Origin: Siminovitchia terrae
GTDB lineage: Bacteria > Bacillota > Bacilli > Bacillales > Bacillaceae_C
Reading direction: 5' to 3'
Assembly (NCBI RefSeq): GCF_003605405.2
Contig: NZ_QYTW02000009.1
Location: forward strand, 52,488-116,487
Length of the DNA: 64,000 bases
This document shows positions 45,446 to 54,849 of the stretch, one piece after another. A model generated the notes under the pieces. It searched no databases and was not told where the DNA came from. It saw only the letters and a program-made list of their open reading frames with translations. The stretch's first letter is position 1, and each line of letters opens with the position of its first letter. A program made the translations under genes and the position numbers.

Positions 45446-46825
45446 ATGATGGCTGAAATGAATCAAGAAGAGCAAGATCAATTGAACGAAGAATTGCTTC
45501 TTGAAGCCCTTCATGATGACAATATCATGGAATTTCGTGAAGAATTTTTACATTTACACCCATATGACCAAGCGAGATTTTATATAAAAATTGAGCAGGA
45601 CGAGAGACTGAAAATTTATCGATATTTATCACCTAAGGAAGTATCGGACTTTTTTGAGGTTTTAGATATTGAGGATAGTGAATATAAAGATATATTGGCG
45701 GAAATGGTGCCGCAATACGCTACAGATATGCTGTCACATATGTACACTGACAATGCGGTTGATGTTTTAAATAAGCTAGATAAACTTCAGGCGGCAAGTT
45801 ATTTGACCATCATGGACAAAGAAAGTGCGCAGGAGATCAAAGACCTCCTTCACTATGAAGAGTCGACTGCCGGAAGTATTATGACAACGGAATATATTGC
45901 CATTTCCGCCAATCAGACAGTCCGCTCCGCAATGCATATTTTGAAAAATGAAGCCCCTACTGCTGAGACGATTTACTATGTATTTGTCATCGATGATGAC
46001 AGGCGCCTTGTCGGGGTCATTTCACTTCGTGACCTTATTATCAGCAATGATGATACGATGATTTCCGAAATAATGTCTTCACGTGTTGTTTCAATTACGG
46101 TGGATGCGGACCAGGAAGAAGCGGCAAACCAGATGCGTGACTACGACTTGTTGGCACTTCCGGTCGTTGATTTTCAAAATCATTTATTGGGTATCATAAC
46201 AGTTGACGATATTATTGATGTTATCGACGAAGAGGCATCCGATGATTATTCGAAACTTGCGGCTGTAATGGATGTAGATACACCTGATAAAAATCCGTTT
46301 TCCGCAGCAAAAAAACGTCTTCCTTGGCTGATCATATTACTTTTTTTGGGAATGTTTACAGCCAGTTTGATAGGAAGGTTTGAAGATACATTAAATCAGG
46401 TGTCTATTTTGGCAGTCTTCATTCCGCTGATTGCCGGAATGGCCGGAAATACCGGTACACAGGCTCTTGCGGTGGCGGTAAGGGGAATTGCTACGGGTGA
46501 ACTGGAAGAAGAAAGCAGATGGAAATTGGTTCTCAGAGAAGGAGGAACCGGTCTTATCACCGGTTCAATCTGTGGATTGCTTGTAGTCATTGTTGTTTAT
46601 TTGTGGAAAGGCGAGTTGTTCCTTGGTTTCCTCGTCGGGATTTCTATCCTGGCATCTTTGTTTGTCGCCACTTTGGCTGGGACACTTGTGCCTATTATCA
46701 TGCACAAGCTGAAAATTGACCCGGCTGTTGCATCTGGGCCTTTTATAACGACAATGAACGACCTAACATCTATTTTGATCTATTTTGGCCTTGCTACATT
46801 ATTCATGAGTTATCTGGTTCATTAA
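45446..46825 (+). CDS. mgtE: MgtE magnesium transporter
   Basis: A 459-residue MgtE: N-terminal superhelical domain (about 1-130), two CBS domains (about 135-255) that sense cytosolic Mg, a connecting helix and five membrane helices with the family motif PLIAGMAGNTGTQALAVAVRG and a conserved Asp in FITTMNDLTSILIYFG. ATG after GAGGAGGCACG. No M-box riboswitch is seen in the short upstream stretch, which holds a MITE. Confidence 0.95.
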   Translation: MMAEMNQEEQDQLNEELLLEALHDDNIMEFREEFLHLHPYDQARFYIKIEQDERLKIYRYLSPKEVSDFFEVLDIEDSEYKDILAEMVPQYATDMLSHMYTDNAVDVLNKLDKLQAASYLTIMDKESAQEIKDLLHYEESTAGSIMTTEYIAISANQTVRSAMHILKNEAPTAETIYYVFVIDDDRRLVGVISLRDLIISNDDTMISEIMSSRVVSITVDADQEEAANQMRDYDLLALPVVDFQNHLLGIITVDDIIDVIDEEASDDYSKLAAVMDVDTPDKNPFSAAKKRLPWLIILLFLGMFTASLIGRFEDTLNQVSILAVFIPLIAGMAGNTGTQALAVAVRGIATGELEEESRWKLVLREGGTGLITGSICGLLVVIVVYLWKGELFLGFLVGISILASLFVATLAGTLVPIIMHKLKIDPAVASGPFITTMNDLTSILIYFGLATLFMSYLVH

Positions 46826-46879
46826 ACAAGTAAAGAAAGTATACAATTTTTATCGTTTTCATTTCAAAAATCAGATTTC

Positions 46880-47614
46880 CGTGTTTAGCTCCGATGTACA
46901 GGACGTACAAGTGCAAGCGAAGCGACAGGATGTCGCGTTCTGAGCCTGCCAGGGGGCCCAGCGACTAGCAAACTTTACTCTTCTTCCTATGAGAAGTCAA
47001 CATCGGCTCTGACCTACAGGAAGTACTGATGCAAGCGAAGCGACAGGACGTCGCGGTTTGAGCCTGCTGACGTACAGGAAGTACTAATGCAAGCGAAGCG
47101 ACAGGACGTCGCGGTTTGAGCCTGCTGACGTACAGGAAGTACTAATGCAAGCGAAGCGACAGGACGTCGCGGTTTGAGCCTGCTGACGTACAGGAAGTAC
47201 TAATGCAAGTGAAGCGACAGGACGTCGCGGTTTGAACCTGCCGACGGACAGGACGTCCTAGTGCAAGCGAAGCACAGGATGTCGCGATTTAACCCTGTCG
47301 ACGGACAGGACGCCCTAGTGCAAGCGAAGCGACAGGATGTCGCGATTTAAGCCTGCATTCTTCTCCGTGTTGTCTGGCTGTGAGTGCCATCGGCTCGAGG
47401 TCATAAGCCAATCGCAGCTGAAGGAAAACTACGCCTTCTTCAGCGCTCGCTTATGCTTGGTCGCCGATTAGCAGGCACTCTCGCACTTCGTTTTCCTTTA
47501 TCTCGATTGAAGGATCGTCGACCAAGATCGCCACTTCCTGTGGCAACGTCGACGCACCAACATCCTGTTGGGGCAGTTTGTACGTCGCTAAACGGGCGCC
47601 TTGCGCTTTTCTTA
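46880..47614 (+). repeat. family B repeat, copy 12: largest array, 14 CAGGA hairpin motifs
   Basis: Fills the 819-base mgtE-yjbQ gap. It starts GTGTTTAGCTCCGATGTACAGG. Four near-identical 58-bp units lie at about 47011-47240, flanked by divergent ones. Fourteen CAGGA(C/T/A)G motifs occur within ~460 bases, mostly in hairpins: GTACAGGACGTAC (46896), GCGACAGGATGTCGC (46922), GGACAGGACGTCC (47246). The 3' section (47369-47614) matches copy 1 and adds inverse-strand hairpins GCCACTTCCTGTGGC and CCAACATCCTGTTGG. It ends GGCGCCTTGCGCTTTTCTTA, 31 bases before yjbQ. Confidence 0.9.
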
Positions 47615-47644
47615 TAAACAGTCATAAAACGGAGGAAGAAGCAT

Positions 47645-49468
47645 ATGGACTCTGAATCGTCATTACTATCATTGGTTATTGTATTGCTGGTCGCGTTTTT
47701 TACTCCGCTTCTTCTCCACCGTTTTCGGTTATTTTTCATTCCGGTCGTTGTCGCGGAAATTATCATGGGTCTGATTATCGGTAAAAGCGGGTTCGACGTG
47801 ATCAGACACGATATGTGGCTTGATACGCTGTCAACGCTCGGATTTATTTTTCTAATGTTCCTAAGTGGAGTGGAAATTGATTTCTCGGCATTTAGCAGCA
47901 AACAAAAGAAAGCTGTGCTTCCAAACGGTAAATTAGAGCCTAACAGGTTAGCTGTGTCTACTTTTATTTTTGCAGGCATTTTTGTTTTATCATTATTGCT
48001 TTCGTATATTTTCGTTCTCGCAGGGTTTATCGAAAATATGATGCTGATGACATTGATCATTTCGACAATTTCACTCGGAGTGGTGGTGCCGACCTTAAAA
48101 GAAGCGGGTATCATGAAAACGGGGATAGGCCAGATTATTTTGCTTGTAGCGGTCATTGCCGATCTTGTCACGATGATCCTGCTATCTGTGTTCGTTTCTC
48201 TTTCAAGTGATGGCGGTGGACAAATGTGGCTGCTGCTTGTTTTGTTTGCAACAGGAGTTATTTTTTACTTTATAGGCGTCCGCTTTAAAAGCAGGAATTT
48301 TGTCGCAAGCTTGTCAACAGGGACGGTGCAGATCGGGACTCGTGCAATTTTTACGCTGATCATTGTACTTGTCGCTTTATCAGAATCAGTTGGAGCCGAG
48401 AACATATTAGGCGCATTTATCGCAGGAACGCTGGTATCGCTTCTGAATCCTGACCAAAATATGATCCGTCAACTCGATTCCTTCGGGTATGGGTTTTTAA
48501 TCCCTATATTTTTCGTCATGGTCGGAGTAGACCTTGACTTATGGTCGCTTTTAAGTAATAAAAATATGTTGCTGCTGATTCCGTTTTTGATTGTGGCTTT
48601 GTTTATATCTAAGTTTTTTCCAGTGCTAATATTAAGGCGATGGTATGACAAAAATACAGTACTCGCATCTGCATTTTTATTGACATCCACTTTGTCACTT
48701 GTCATAGCTGCTGCTAAAATTGCTGAACGGATCAATGTGATTTCATCGGAGATGAGTGGTACGTTCATATTAGTGGCTGTCATTTCGTGCATTTTAACTC
48801 CTATCATGTTCAGAAAATGGTTCCCGAAGGAAAATGCCGATAAGAGGAAGGTAAAGGTGGCATTTGTTGGAGCCAATCAAATGTCACTTGCTGTCTCCAG
48901 GGAATTGAGCCAGAATCAGTACGACACATTTGTTTTTCACAAGAGATTTGAGAAAGCAGATTCCCGGACTGCGGATTCTACATTTGACATCATAGAGGTC
49001 GCGGGATATGAGGAAGATATGTTAGAAAAAGCAGGGGTATTTGACTCGGATATTCTCTTTATTGCCACTGGAGATGAAGAGCTTAATTCAACGCTGGCTG
49101 TCGCTGCCAAGGAGCGCCAAGTGGAAAGGGTCATTGCCCGTATCGAAAGCCCCGACCTTGCAAAGGCATTGGCGGAACAGGATATTGAAGTGTTCTCAAC
49201 ATTGCTTGCCACAACAGCACTGATGAAAGCTTTGATAGAGTCACCGAACATTGCGCATATTATGACGAGTGAGGAAACGGCATTGCACGAAATCCGAATG
49301 ATGAATCCGGAATATGACCAGATGACTTTGCGGGAATTTCCATTTACGGGGAAGGACTCCATCGTTCCCCACGGAGATACGGAACTGCAGGTCAATGACC
49401 GTTTGATTGTGACTGGATCAGTTGAATATGTGGAGGAATTGACGAGGGAACTGCAATATAAGCAGTAA
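47645..49468 (+). CDS. yjbQ: CPA2-family monovalent cation/H+ antiporter with TrkA-N domain (YjbQ)
   Basis: A 607-residue KefB/CPA2-type protein: about 12 membrane helices in the first ~390 residues (including FLMFLSGVEIDFSAF and LGAFIAGTLVSLLNPD), then an RCK/TrkA-N nucleotide-binding domain (VKVAFVGANQMSLAVSRELS) and a TrkA-C-like tail ending LIVTGSVEYVEELTREL. Predicted K+ or Na+/H+ exchange at the membrane gated by a cytosolic ligand. GGAGGAAG ribosome site; a family B repeat ends just upstream. Confidence 0.93.
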   Translation: MDSESSLLSLVIVLLVAFFTPLLLHRFRLFFIPVVVAEIIMGLIIGKSGFDVIRHDMWLDTLSTLGFIFLMFLSGVEIDFSAFSSKQKKAVLPNGKLEPNRLAVSTFIFAGIFVLSLLLSYIFVLAGFIENMMLMTLIISTISLGVVVPTLKEAGIMKTGIGQIILLVAVIADLVTMILLSVFVSLSSDGGGQMWLLLVLFATGVIFYFIGVRFKSRNFVASLSTGTVQIGTRAIFTLIIVLVALSESVGAENILGAFIAGTLVSLLNPDQNMIRQLDSFGYGFLIPIFFVMVGVDLDLWSLLSNKNMLLLIPFLIVALFISKFFPVLILRRWYDKNTVLASAFLLTSTLSLVIAAAKIAERINVISSEMSGTFILVAVISCILTPIMFRKWFPKENADKRKVKVAFVGANQMSLAVSRELSQNQYDTFVFHKRFEKADSRTADSTFDIIEVAGYEEDMLEKAGVFDSDILFIATGDEELNSTLAVAAKERQVERVIARIESPDLAKALAEQDIEVFSTLLATTALMKALIESPNIAHIMTSEETALHEIRMMNPEYDQMTLREFPFTGKDSIVPHGDTELQVNDRLIVTGSVEYVEELTRELQYKQ

Positions 49469-49486
49469 TATTTTAAGAGAATCCTG

Positions 49487-49532
49487 TTTACAAAACAAAA
49501 AGCAGTCGTGTATGATTAGTACTAGGTGCTAA
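49487..49532 (+). promoter_or_regulatory. fabI promoter with FapR operator
   Basis: TTTACA and TATGAT are spaced 18 bases. TTAGTACTAGGTGCTAA (49516-49532) overlaps the -10 end and matches the FapR operator TTAGTANNTNNTACTAA with one change in the right half (TGCTAA). The geometry is the same as at fabHA. Confidence 0.85.
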
Positions 49533-49566
49533 TAACATGTATTAAAAACATTGGGGAGGAATTCAC

Positions 49567-50346
49567 ATGCTTTCTTTAAATGGTAAAACCTTTGTGGTTA
49601 TGGGTGTTGCAAACAAACGGAGTATCGCATGGGGAATCGCAAGATCTTTACATAAAGCTGGAGCTAAACTGATATTTACATATGCCGGAGAGCGTCTTGA
49701 GAAAAATGTTCGTGAATTGGCGGATACGCTGGAAGGAGAAGAATCATTGGTCCTTCCTTGCGATGTGACAAAAGACGATGATATCGAGGCATGCTTCAGC
49801 CAAATTAAGGAGCAAGCAGGCCCGATCCATGGGATTGCCCACTGTATCGCGTTTGCCAACAAAGAAGAGCTGGATGGAGATTACTTGAATGTTACAAGGG
49901 ATGGTTTCCTTCTTGCTCACAACATTAGTGCATACTCGTTGACTGCTGTCGCCAAAGCGGTTCAAAAACTGGATGCTATGCCTGAAGGCGGAAGCATTGT
50001 GACAATGACTTATCTTGGTGGAGAGCGAGTTGTAACAAACTATAATGTTATGGGAGTGGCCAAAGCTTCACTTGACGCGAGCGTCATGTATCTGGCAAGC
50101 GATCTTGGTAAACAGGGCATCCGAGTGAATTCAATTTCTGCTGGTCCAATCCGCACCCTTTCAGCAAAAGGAATCAGCGATTTTAATAGCATTTTGAAAG
50201 AAATTGAAGAAAAAGCTCCTCTTCGCAGAACAACAACACCGGAAGAAGTCGGAGATACTGCCGTATTCTTGTTCAGCGATCTTTCACGTGGTATTACAGG
50301 TGAAAACATCCATGTCGATTCCGGCTATCATATAATGGGCAATTAA
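49567..50346 (+). CDS. fabI: enoyl-ACP reductase FabI
   Basis: NADH-dependent enoyl-ACP reductase of 259 residues, the last step of each fatty-acid elongation cycle. It shows the FabI form of the Rossmann fold (VMGVANKRSIAWGIARSLHKAG), the Y-x6-K motif in TNYNVMGVAK and the ISAGPIRTLSAKGI loop. GGGGAGGAATTC ribosome site. Under FapR control, as fabHA is. Confidence 0.97.
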   Translation: MLSLNGKTFVVMGVANKRSIAWGIARSLHKAGAKLIFTYAGERLEKNVRELADTLEGEESLVLPCDVTKDDDIEACFSQIKEQAGPIHGIAHCIAFANKEELDGDYLNVTRDGFLLAHNISAYSLTAVAKAVQKLDAMPEGGSIVTMTYLGGERVVTNYNVMGVAKASLDASVMYLASDLGKQGIRVNSISAGPIRTLSAKGISDFNSILKEIEEKAPLRRTTTPEEVGDTAVFLFSDLSRGITGENIHVDSGYHIMGN

Positions 50347-50506
50347 TAGTGGCTTTCACCAAACGCTAGGTGGTTATTTCTAGTACTGTAGTTTTAGATT
50401 GCTTCATAGATCTTGAGTGAAAAGCAAAGAGCCATAAAATTGTCTTTAGCAACTGTCATAAAACTTCATCTCATCTGTTATCCTGGGTGAAGCTAAATAT
50501 CAAAGA

Positions 50507-50540
50507 ACTGCCGCGGAATGTAATTCCCGGTGGTTTTTTT
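50507..50540 (+). terminator. intrinsic terminator after fabI
   Basis: CCGCGGAA and TTCCCGG arms with flanking ACTG/TGGT, then TTTTTTT. The 50347-50506 stretch shows nothing else recognisable. Confidence 0.75.
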
Positions 50541-50613
50541 ATTTTCTTATAAACGTCGGCTGGCGTTATGCATACATATATTAAGAAAGTTTCAGTGATG
50601 GAGGGTTTTCCAT

Positions 50614-51186
50614 ATGAAAAAAAAAGATGAATCGAAGTCACTAAAGCCTATATTATATATTTCACAACCTAATTTAAAAGAGCCGAATCACCGGATGCAG
50701 AGCCAATACACTTCAAATGCTGATCAACTATCCAATTTGAACTCAAGTGATGCTATAGTTGCTGCTGGCAAGACAAAAACAACCAAAAGAAGTATCAGTT
50801 ATTTTGAGGAAGAAGAGTTTATTTTTGAAGAGAAGAAGAATGCGCAGGAAAAACAAGTCGAAGAAAAGCAAGTCGAAGAAAAGCAACCTCAAAAACAAAT
50901 TCCTGTTTCAGCAGCGGATTACTTCAGATTTCATGCTCAAAACAACAGTCCTGTAAAAGGCAGGCTTAACCCAGTTAAATCTTTCACCTCTATGACCATT
51001 GAAGAAAAGCTTCAGCATTTATCATCGAAACCTCAATTTTATTCCTGTACCTTTTCAACATTAGATAAAGGGGTCACTGGTAAGCTGCATGCAGGTGATC
51101 AAAATCAAATAGTCGTTAAGACAGATTCCGGAGAATTTATTACGATTAACAAAAAAGAGCTCACTGGAATCCGGATTAATGCTTAA
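50614..51186 (+). CDS. cotO: CotO-like spore coat morphogenetic protein
   Basis: A 190-residue, lysine- and glutamate-rich protein. The N-terminal KPILYISQPN motif and the C-terminal domain (MTIEEKLQHLSSKPQFYSCT, GEFITINKKELTGIRINA) match CotO, which controls late coat and exosporium assembly. The middle has a low-complexity EKQVEEKQVEEKQ stretch. It sits between fabI and cotZ as in B. subtilis. Its stop TAA is formed at the junction with a family A element, so the extreme C-terminus may have been set by that insertion. Confidence 0.85.
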   Translation: MKKKDESKSLKPILYISQPNLKEPNHRMQSQYTSNADQLSNLNSSDAIVAAGKTKTTKRSISYFEEEEFIFEEKKNAQEKQVEEKQVEEKQPQKQIPVSAADYFRFHAQNNSPVKGRLNPVKSFTSMTIEEKLQHLSSKPQFYSCTFSTLDKGVTGKLHAGDQNQIVVKTDSGEFITINKKELTGIRINA

Positions 51187-51377
51187 CTTCATTCAGCAGA
51201 AGTCTCCCACATCTCTGTAAGTGGTGAGATGAAAGCATATTGGTATTCCGCTCAGTGGGGGTCAAACCCCGGCTGAATAAAGTTAAAGCCTTCGGCGGAT
51301 GCCACAGAATTTCAGAGGAAATTTATCGAGCGAAGGTTGATAAAATCTGGGCGCAAATACGCCAAGGCGCATTTGAT
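51185..51377 (+). mobile_element. family A structured element, copy 4
   Basis: 193 bases from AACTTCATTCAGC to GGCGCATTTGAT, the most diverged copy (GCTCAGTGGGGGTCAAACCCC, GCGAAGGTTGAT). Its first two bases complete the cotO stop codon. Confidence 0.85.
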
Positions 51378-51391
51378 GTGATCTGCAAAAA

Positions 51392-51424
51392 TAAAGACGG
51401 AAATGGTTGTTCCATTTCCGTCTT
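51392..51424 (-). terminator. intrinsic terminator of the cotZ-like gene
   Basis: AGACGGAAATGG and CCATTTCCGTCT arms around TTGTT. T-rich sequence follows on the minus strand (TTTATTTTTGC). Confidence 0.75.
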
Positions 51425-51428
51425 CTGA

Positions 51429-51998
51429 TTATTCACAAAGCTCCAAGTCAACATCTGCGATACATTGAACGGCACAGAAGCAGTGAAGGTCAACGGTAAC
51501 ACAGCTATTGCTGCGTCCCCAGTCTCTTACTTCGCAAAGTTCAGAGAAATTACACTTTCCGTGGGGCTCAAAAATATCAGCTACTGTCTTTCCATCCTTT
51601 TTCAATGGCACAAGCACTCTTAGGGTGGCGCAGCAATTATCAAAGATTTCTTCTACCCGGAAAAAGACAGACATACATTTGCCGTGATGACCTCTGAAAA
51701 AAGCTTTAAACAGCTCACCGTTCTTATGAGTCAAAGTGAATACACGGGTATCCGCATGTCTTCGTCCACGTACACCCAAATCACCAAGAGGTTCAACAAA
51801 GCAGTTGGATGTGCATGCTTCGCATTCTTCTTCTGCTTGCTCTTGAATATCTTTAATAGCTTTGACTACTTGACAAACACAATTTAATGCACACTCGCCG
51901 CTGCATCCCCCACCGCCGCCATGGCCACCGCTGTTATCGTGATGATGAGTTGTCGGTGCCGTATGGCCGAAGGATGATTCCATTTCTTCGAAGCTCAT
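51429..51998 (-). CDS. cotZ: CotY/CotZ-family cysteine-rich spore coat protein
   Basis: A 189-residue protein with a His/Gly-rich N-terminus (THHHDNSGGHGGGGG) and many cysteines (CALNCVCQVVKAI, CEACTSNCF, LCEVRDWGRSNSCVTVDLHC). CotY/CotZ assemble the spore crust and, in exosporium formers, the basal layer through disulfide-linked lattices. It is expected to be mother-cell expressed; an ATGACCATTA direct repeat (52022-52039) upstream might be a regulator site. AAAAGGAGGAAC ribosome site. Confidence 0.92.
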   Translation of the reverse strand: MSFEEMESSFGHTAPTTHHHDNSGGHGGGGGCSGECALNCVCQVVKAIKDIQEQAEEECEACTSNCFVEPLGDLGVRGRRHADTRVFTLTHKNGELFKAFFRGHHGKCMSVFFRVEEIFDNCCATLRVLVPLKKDGKTVADIFEPHGKCNFSELCEVRDWGRSNSCVTVDLHCFCAVQCIADVDLELCE

Positions 51999-52127
51999 CT
52001 TTTATGTTCCTCCTTTTTATATGGTCATTAATGGTCATTTACATTAATAACATATTAATCCATGGGTGAATGAGTAACGGACAAACGCCTGTTTTACATA
52101 AAATAGGCAATTGAAGGGGTGGAAACA

Positions 52128-52484
52128 ATGGATATTTCATGGTTGGAATTTATCATATTCAGCATGGCAGTTTTTCGCCTGACAAGGCTTTTAGTCTATG
52201 ATCAAATAACAGAATGGATAAGAAGCCCGTTCATGGATGAATACGAGGAAAAAAATGATGAGGGAGAGACAGAAACCTATCTGCTTCCGAAAGAAGGAGG
52301 TGTGCGGGGCTGGTTTGGTAATCTGTTGAGCTGCTTCTGGTGTACAGGAATATGGATGGCCATTGGGTTATTCGTCATACGTTTATATGTTCCTGTCGTT
52401 TATAAACCTGTTGTCATCGTATTGGCTGCGGCTGGCTTGGCAGCAATTGTTGAAACGTGGATTCAGTCAAAAAACATCGGGTAA
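52128..52484 (+). CDS. yjcA: YjcA, DUF1360 sporulation membrane protein
   Basis: A 118-residue protein with two or three membrane helices and the DUF1360 pattern: FRLTRLLVYDQITEWIRSPF, then a conserved CxxC-like LLSCFWCTGIWMA. In B. subtilis yjcA is SigE-dependent and linked to spore formation. ATG at 52128 has AAGGGG 8 bases upstream. Confidence 0.9.
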   Translation: MDISWLEFIIFSMAVFRLTRLLVYDQITEWIRSPFMDEYEEKNDEGETETYLLPKEGGVRGWFGNLLSCFWCTGIWMAIGLFVIRLYVPVVYKPVVIVLAAAGLAAIVETWIQSKNIG

Positions 52485-52576
52485 TCTGGGGTTTTGGGAA
52501 AACGATAAGCACAGTTCGCTCATAAAATATACAAGGTGCTTAGGTGCATCCAATATACATGTGGGAAGTGAGATCT

Positions 52577-52678
52577 TTGGAAAAAAATAGAAGGAAAAAA
52601 AGGTCGGTCGCTCCTGTTCATAAAAAAAGGAAAGGCTGCGGATGCGGAGGACCTATCAAGAAGTCAAAAGTGTACTAG
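52577..52678 (+). CDS. small basic cysteine-containing peptide, 33 residues
   Basis: A TTG-initiated frame reads MEKNRRKKRSVAPVHKKRKG followed by CGCGGPIKKSKVY. It is extremely basic with a CGCGG motif. A GGGAAGTGAG lies upstream and a strong terminator 37 bases downstream. Small Cys/Gly/Lys peptides are common among spore proteins, but I do not recognise this one. Confidence 0.5.
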   Translation: MEKNRRKKRSVAPVHKKRKGCGCGGPIKKSKVY

Positions 52679-52714
52679 AGAAAGTTTTTTTCGACTTTTT
52701 ACCATGCATTCATA

Positions 52715-52752
52715 AACAGGGAAACTCTTTGTAAGGGTTTCTCTGTTTTATT
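52715..52752 (+). terminator. intrinsic terminator
   Basis: AACAGGGAAACTC pairs with GGGTTTCTCTGTT, then TTATTTATG. Confidence 0.85.
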
Positions 52753-52852
52753 TATGCCATTTTCAAAAAAGCAAGTTGGACATTTGCGTTCATAATTTAC
52801 ATGGAATGGTGAAAAATAAAGGTAGTTACGATTCTTTAAAGCGGAGGTTCAC

Positions 52853-53332
52853 ATGAGTAAATCATCAAATATTATTATTTTGACCGCCATTTTATTGGTT
52901 CTTTCCGCCTGTTCTTATGATGACGGCAAAGAACACAAAGAGAGCGATTCAGCCTTGCTGAAAACGACAAGTCCGCCGCCTATTGAACTGAAGCAAAGGG
53001 ATGAGGAGGATTCGGTTGCTTATCAGGTGAGAGAAGAAGTGTCGAAAATAAAGGAAATTTACGATGTTGCCGTGATAGAAGGAGAAAAGAAAATCATCGT
53101 GGCATATAAAGTAAAGCATATGCAAAGGTTCAGAATGAAAAAAATCGAAAAGGAACTCACTGAAAGACTGAACAGCGAATATCCTGACGAGAAGTTCATT
53201 GTTTCCAGCGATTATAAAATTTTCCTGGAAGCAATCAGGTTGGAAGAGGATCTGGATGATGGCAATTTATCAGATGAGGAAGCTAAAAAACGATTCAAAA
53301 AAATCATCCGATTAAAAGAAGAGATGACATAG
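52853..53332 (+). CDS. YhcN/YlaJ-type sporulation lipoprotein
   Basis: A 159-residue lipoprotein with lipobox LSAC (Cys at 20), an acidic mature N-terminus and a C-terminal YhcN/YlaJ-like domain (VREEVSKIKEIYDVAVIEGE, KKIIVAYKVKHMQRFRMKKI). Such lipoproteins go to the forespore or inner spore membrane. It lies 11 bases upstream of spoVAC, so it belongs to the same operon. Confidence 0.85.
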   Translation: MSKSSNIIILTAILLVLSACSYDDGKEHKESDSALLKTTSPPPIELKQRDEEDSVAYQVREEVSKIKEIYDVAVIEGEKKIIVAYKVKHMQRFRMKKIEKELTERLNSEYPDEKFIVSSDYKIFLEAIRLEEDLDDGNLSDEEAKKRFKKIIRLKEEMT

Positions 53333-53343
53333 GAGAGAAGCAG

Positions 53344-53820
53344 ATGTCTAGCAAAAATAAAACAAAAACACCTGAACAGATTCAGTACGAACAACTGCAA
53401 AAAAAACATGAAACAAAAAGGCCTATTTTAAAGAACTGTATCAGGGCTTTTTGGGTGGGCGGCACGATTTGTGTAATCGGACAGGCCATCACTTATTTCT
53501 ATATTTACTTTTTCGATTTTACCGAGCAGACAGCGGGAAACCCGACTGTAGCTACGATGGTTTTTTTTGCAATGCTTTTGACGGGCTTTGGTATGTATGA
53601 TCGTCTCGGCCAATATGCCGGTGCAGGAAGTGCAGTGCCGGTTACAGGTTTTGGAAATGCCGTGATATCCTCAGCAATTGAACACAGAAGTGAGGGGTTT
53701 GTTACAGGGGTAGGAGGAAATATGTTTAAACTCGCGGGATCCGTCATCATGTTCGGAGTATTTTCCGCTTTTGTTGTCGCTTTTATTAAGACGATATTGT
53801 TCAAGTGGGGAGGGCTATAA
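53344..53820 (+). CDS. spoVAC: SpoVAC, dipicolinic acid channel protein
   Basis: A 158-residue four-helix membrane protein with FWVGGTICVIGQAI, GFGMYDRLGQYAGAGSAVPV and GFVTGVGGNMF, the SpoVAC signature. SpoVAC is a mechanosensitive channel for Ca-DPA movement across the inner spore membrane. Ribosome site GGAGAGAAGC. The stop overlaps the spoVAD start as TAATG. Confidence 0.95.
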   Translation: MSSKNKTKTPEQIQYEQLQKKHETKRPILKNCIRAFWVGGTICVIGQAITYFYIYFFDFTEQTAGNPTVATMVFFAMLLTGFGMYDRLGQYAGAGSAVPVTGFGNAVISSAIEHRSEGFVTGVGGNMFKLAGSVIMFGVFSAFVVAFIKTILFKWGGL

Positions 53821-54836
53821 TGCTTGTTGGGAATCAGACGTGGGTTTTTAATCAAAGGCCTGCCATTTTATCTACTGGAGTTGTCGGCGGTCCATTTGAA
53901 AAGGACGGGCGTCTTACGAATGATTTTGATAAATTTCATGAGGATTTATGGATGGGAAAGGATTCATATGAAAAGGCACAGACTGTTTTACTTGAAGATG
54001 CTGTCGACATTGCGTTAAGAAAAAAAGCACTAAAAGGTGAAGATGTTCAATTTTTCTTGGCGGGTGATTTAATCAATCAAATAACACCGACGAGTTTTGC
54101 TGCTAGAACAAATCAGATACCGCATCTCGGGTTATTCAGTGCATGTGCCACTTCGACAGAGGGGCTGGCGCTAGCAGCTATGATCATTAACAATAGCGGA
54201 GCCGATTACATACTGGCTGGAGCGTCCAGCCATAATGCATCAGCTGAACGCCAATTTCGATATCCTACAGAATATGGCGGCCAAAAGCCGCCAACTGCTC
54301 AATGGACAGTTACGGGGGCGGGTGTCGCCCTTGTTGGATCTGGGAGATTAATCAGTTCTCCTCATCCGAGAATTACATCGGCAACCATCGGAAAAGTGAT
54401 TGATATGGGATTGACGGACCCGTTTAATATGGGGGGCGCAATGGCGCCGGCTGCTGTTGACACAATTCAAAGACATTGTTTTGATTTGAAAATTGATCCG
54501 TCCCATTATGACCTGATTGTGACCGGAGACCTGGCTGAAATAGGCAGACGGGCTGCTATGGACCTTTTTAAACAAAAAGGAGTATCAGTTGATGATGAAC
54601 AATTTAAGGATTGCGGCCTTCTCATATATAAAAATGAACAGGGAGTATTTTCCGGAGCAAGTGGACCGGCTTGCTCTGCAGTCGTCATGTATGGACATTT
54701 ACTCAATGAGATGAAGGAAGGTAAGTATAAGCGAATCTTATTTGTAGCTACAGGCTCTCTTTTATCGCCGCTTTCTTTTCAACAGAAAGAGTCTATTCCC
54801 TGCATTGCTCATGCTGTCGCCATCGAATATATTTAA
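53820..54836 (+). CDS. spoVAD: SpoVAD, dipicolinic acid-binding protein
   Basis: A 338-residue thiolase-like-fold protein ([57 protein letters not shown]) that binds DPA during its uptake into the forespore. The ATG overlaps the spoVAC stop, implying translational coupling. Confidence 0.96.
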   Translation: MLVGNQTWVFNQRPAILSTGVVGGPFEKDGRLTNDFDKFHEDLWMGKDSYEKAQTVLLEDAVDIALRKKALKGEDVQFFLAGDLINQITPTSFAARTNQIPHLGLFSACATSTEGLALAAMIINNSGADYILAGASSHNASAERQFRYPTEYGGQKPPTAQWTVTGAGVALVGSGRLISSPHPRITSATIGKVIDMGLTDPFNMGGAMAPAAVDTIQRHCFDLKIDPSHYDLIVTGDLAEIGRRAAMDLFKQKGVSVDDEQFKDCGLLIYKNEQGVFSGASGPACSAVVMYGHLLNEMKEGKYKRILFVATGSLLSPLSFQQKESIPCIAHAVAIEYI

Positions 54837-54849
54837 AAGGAGGGATTTT

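Noticed and set aside
46880..47370. 58-bp tandem units as a CRISPR array
   Set aside because: The units are directly adjacent, with no unique spacers between constant repeats. Variation is spread through the unit, and no cas genes are present.
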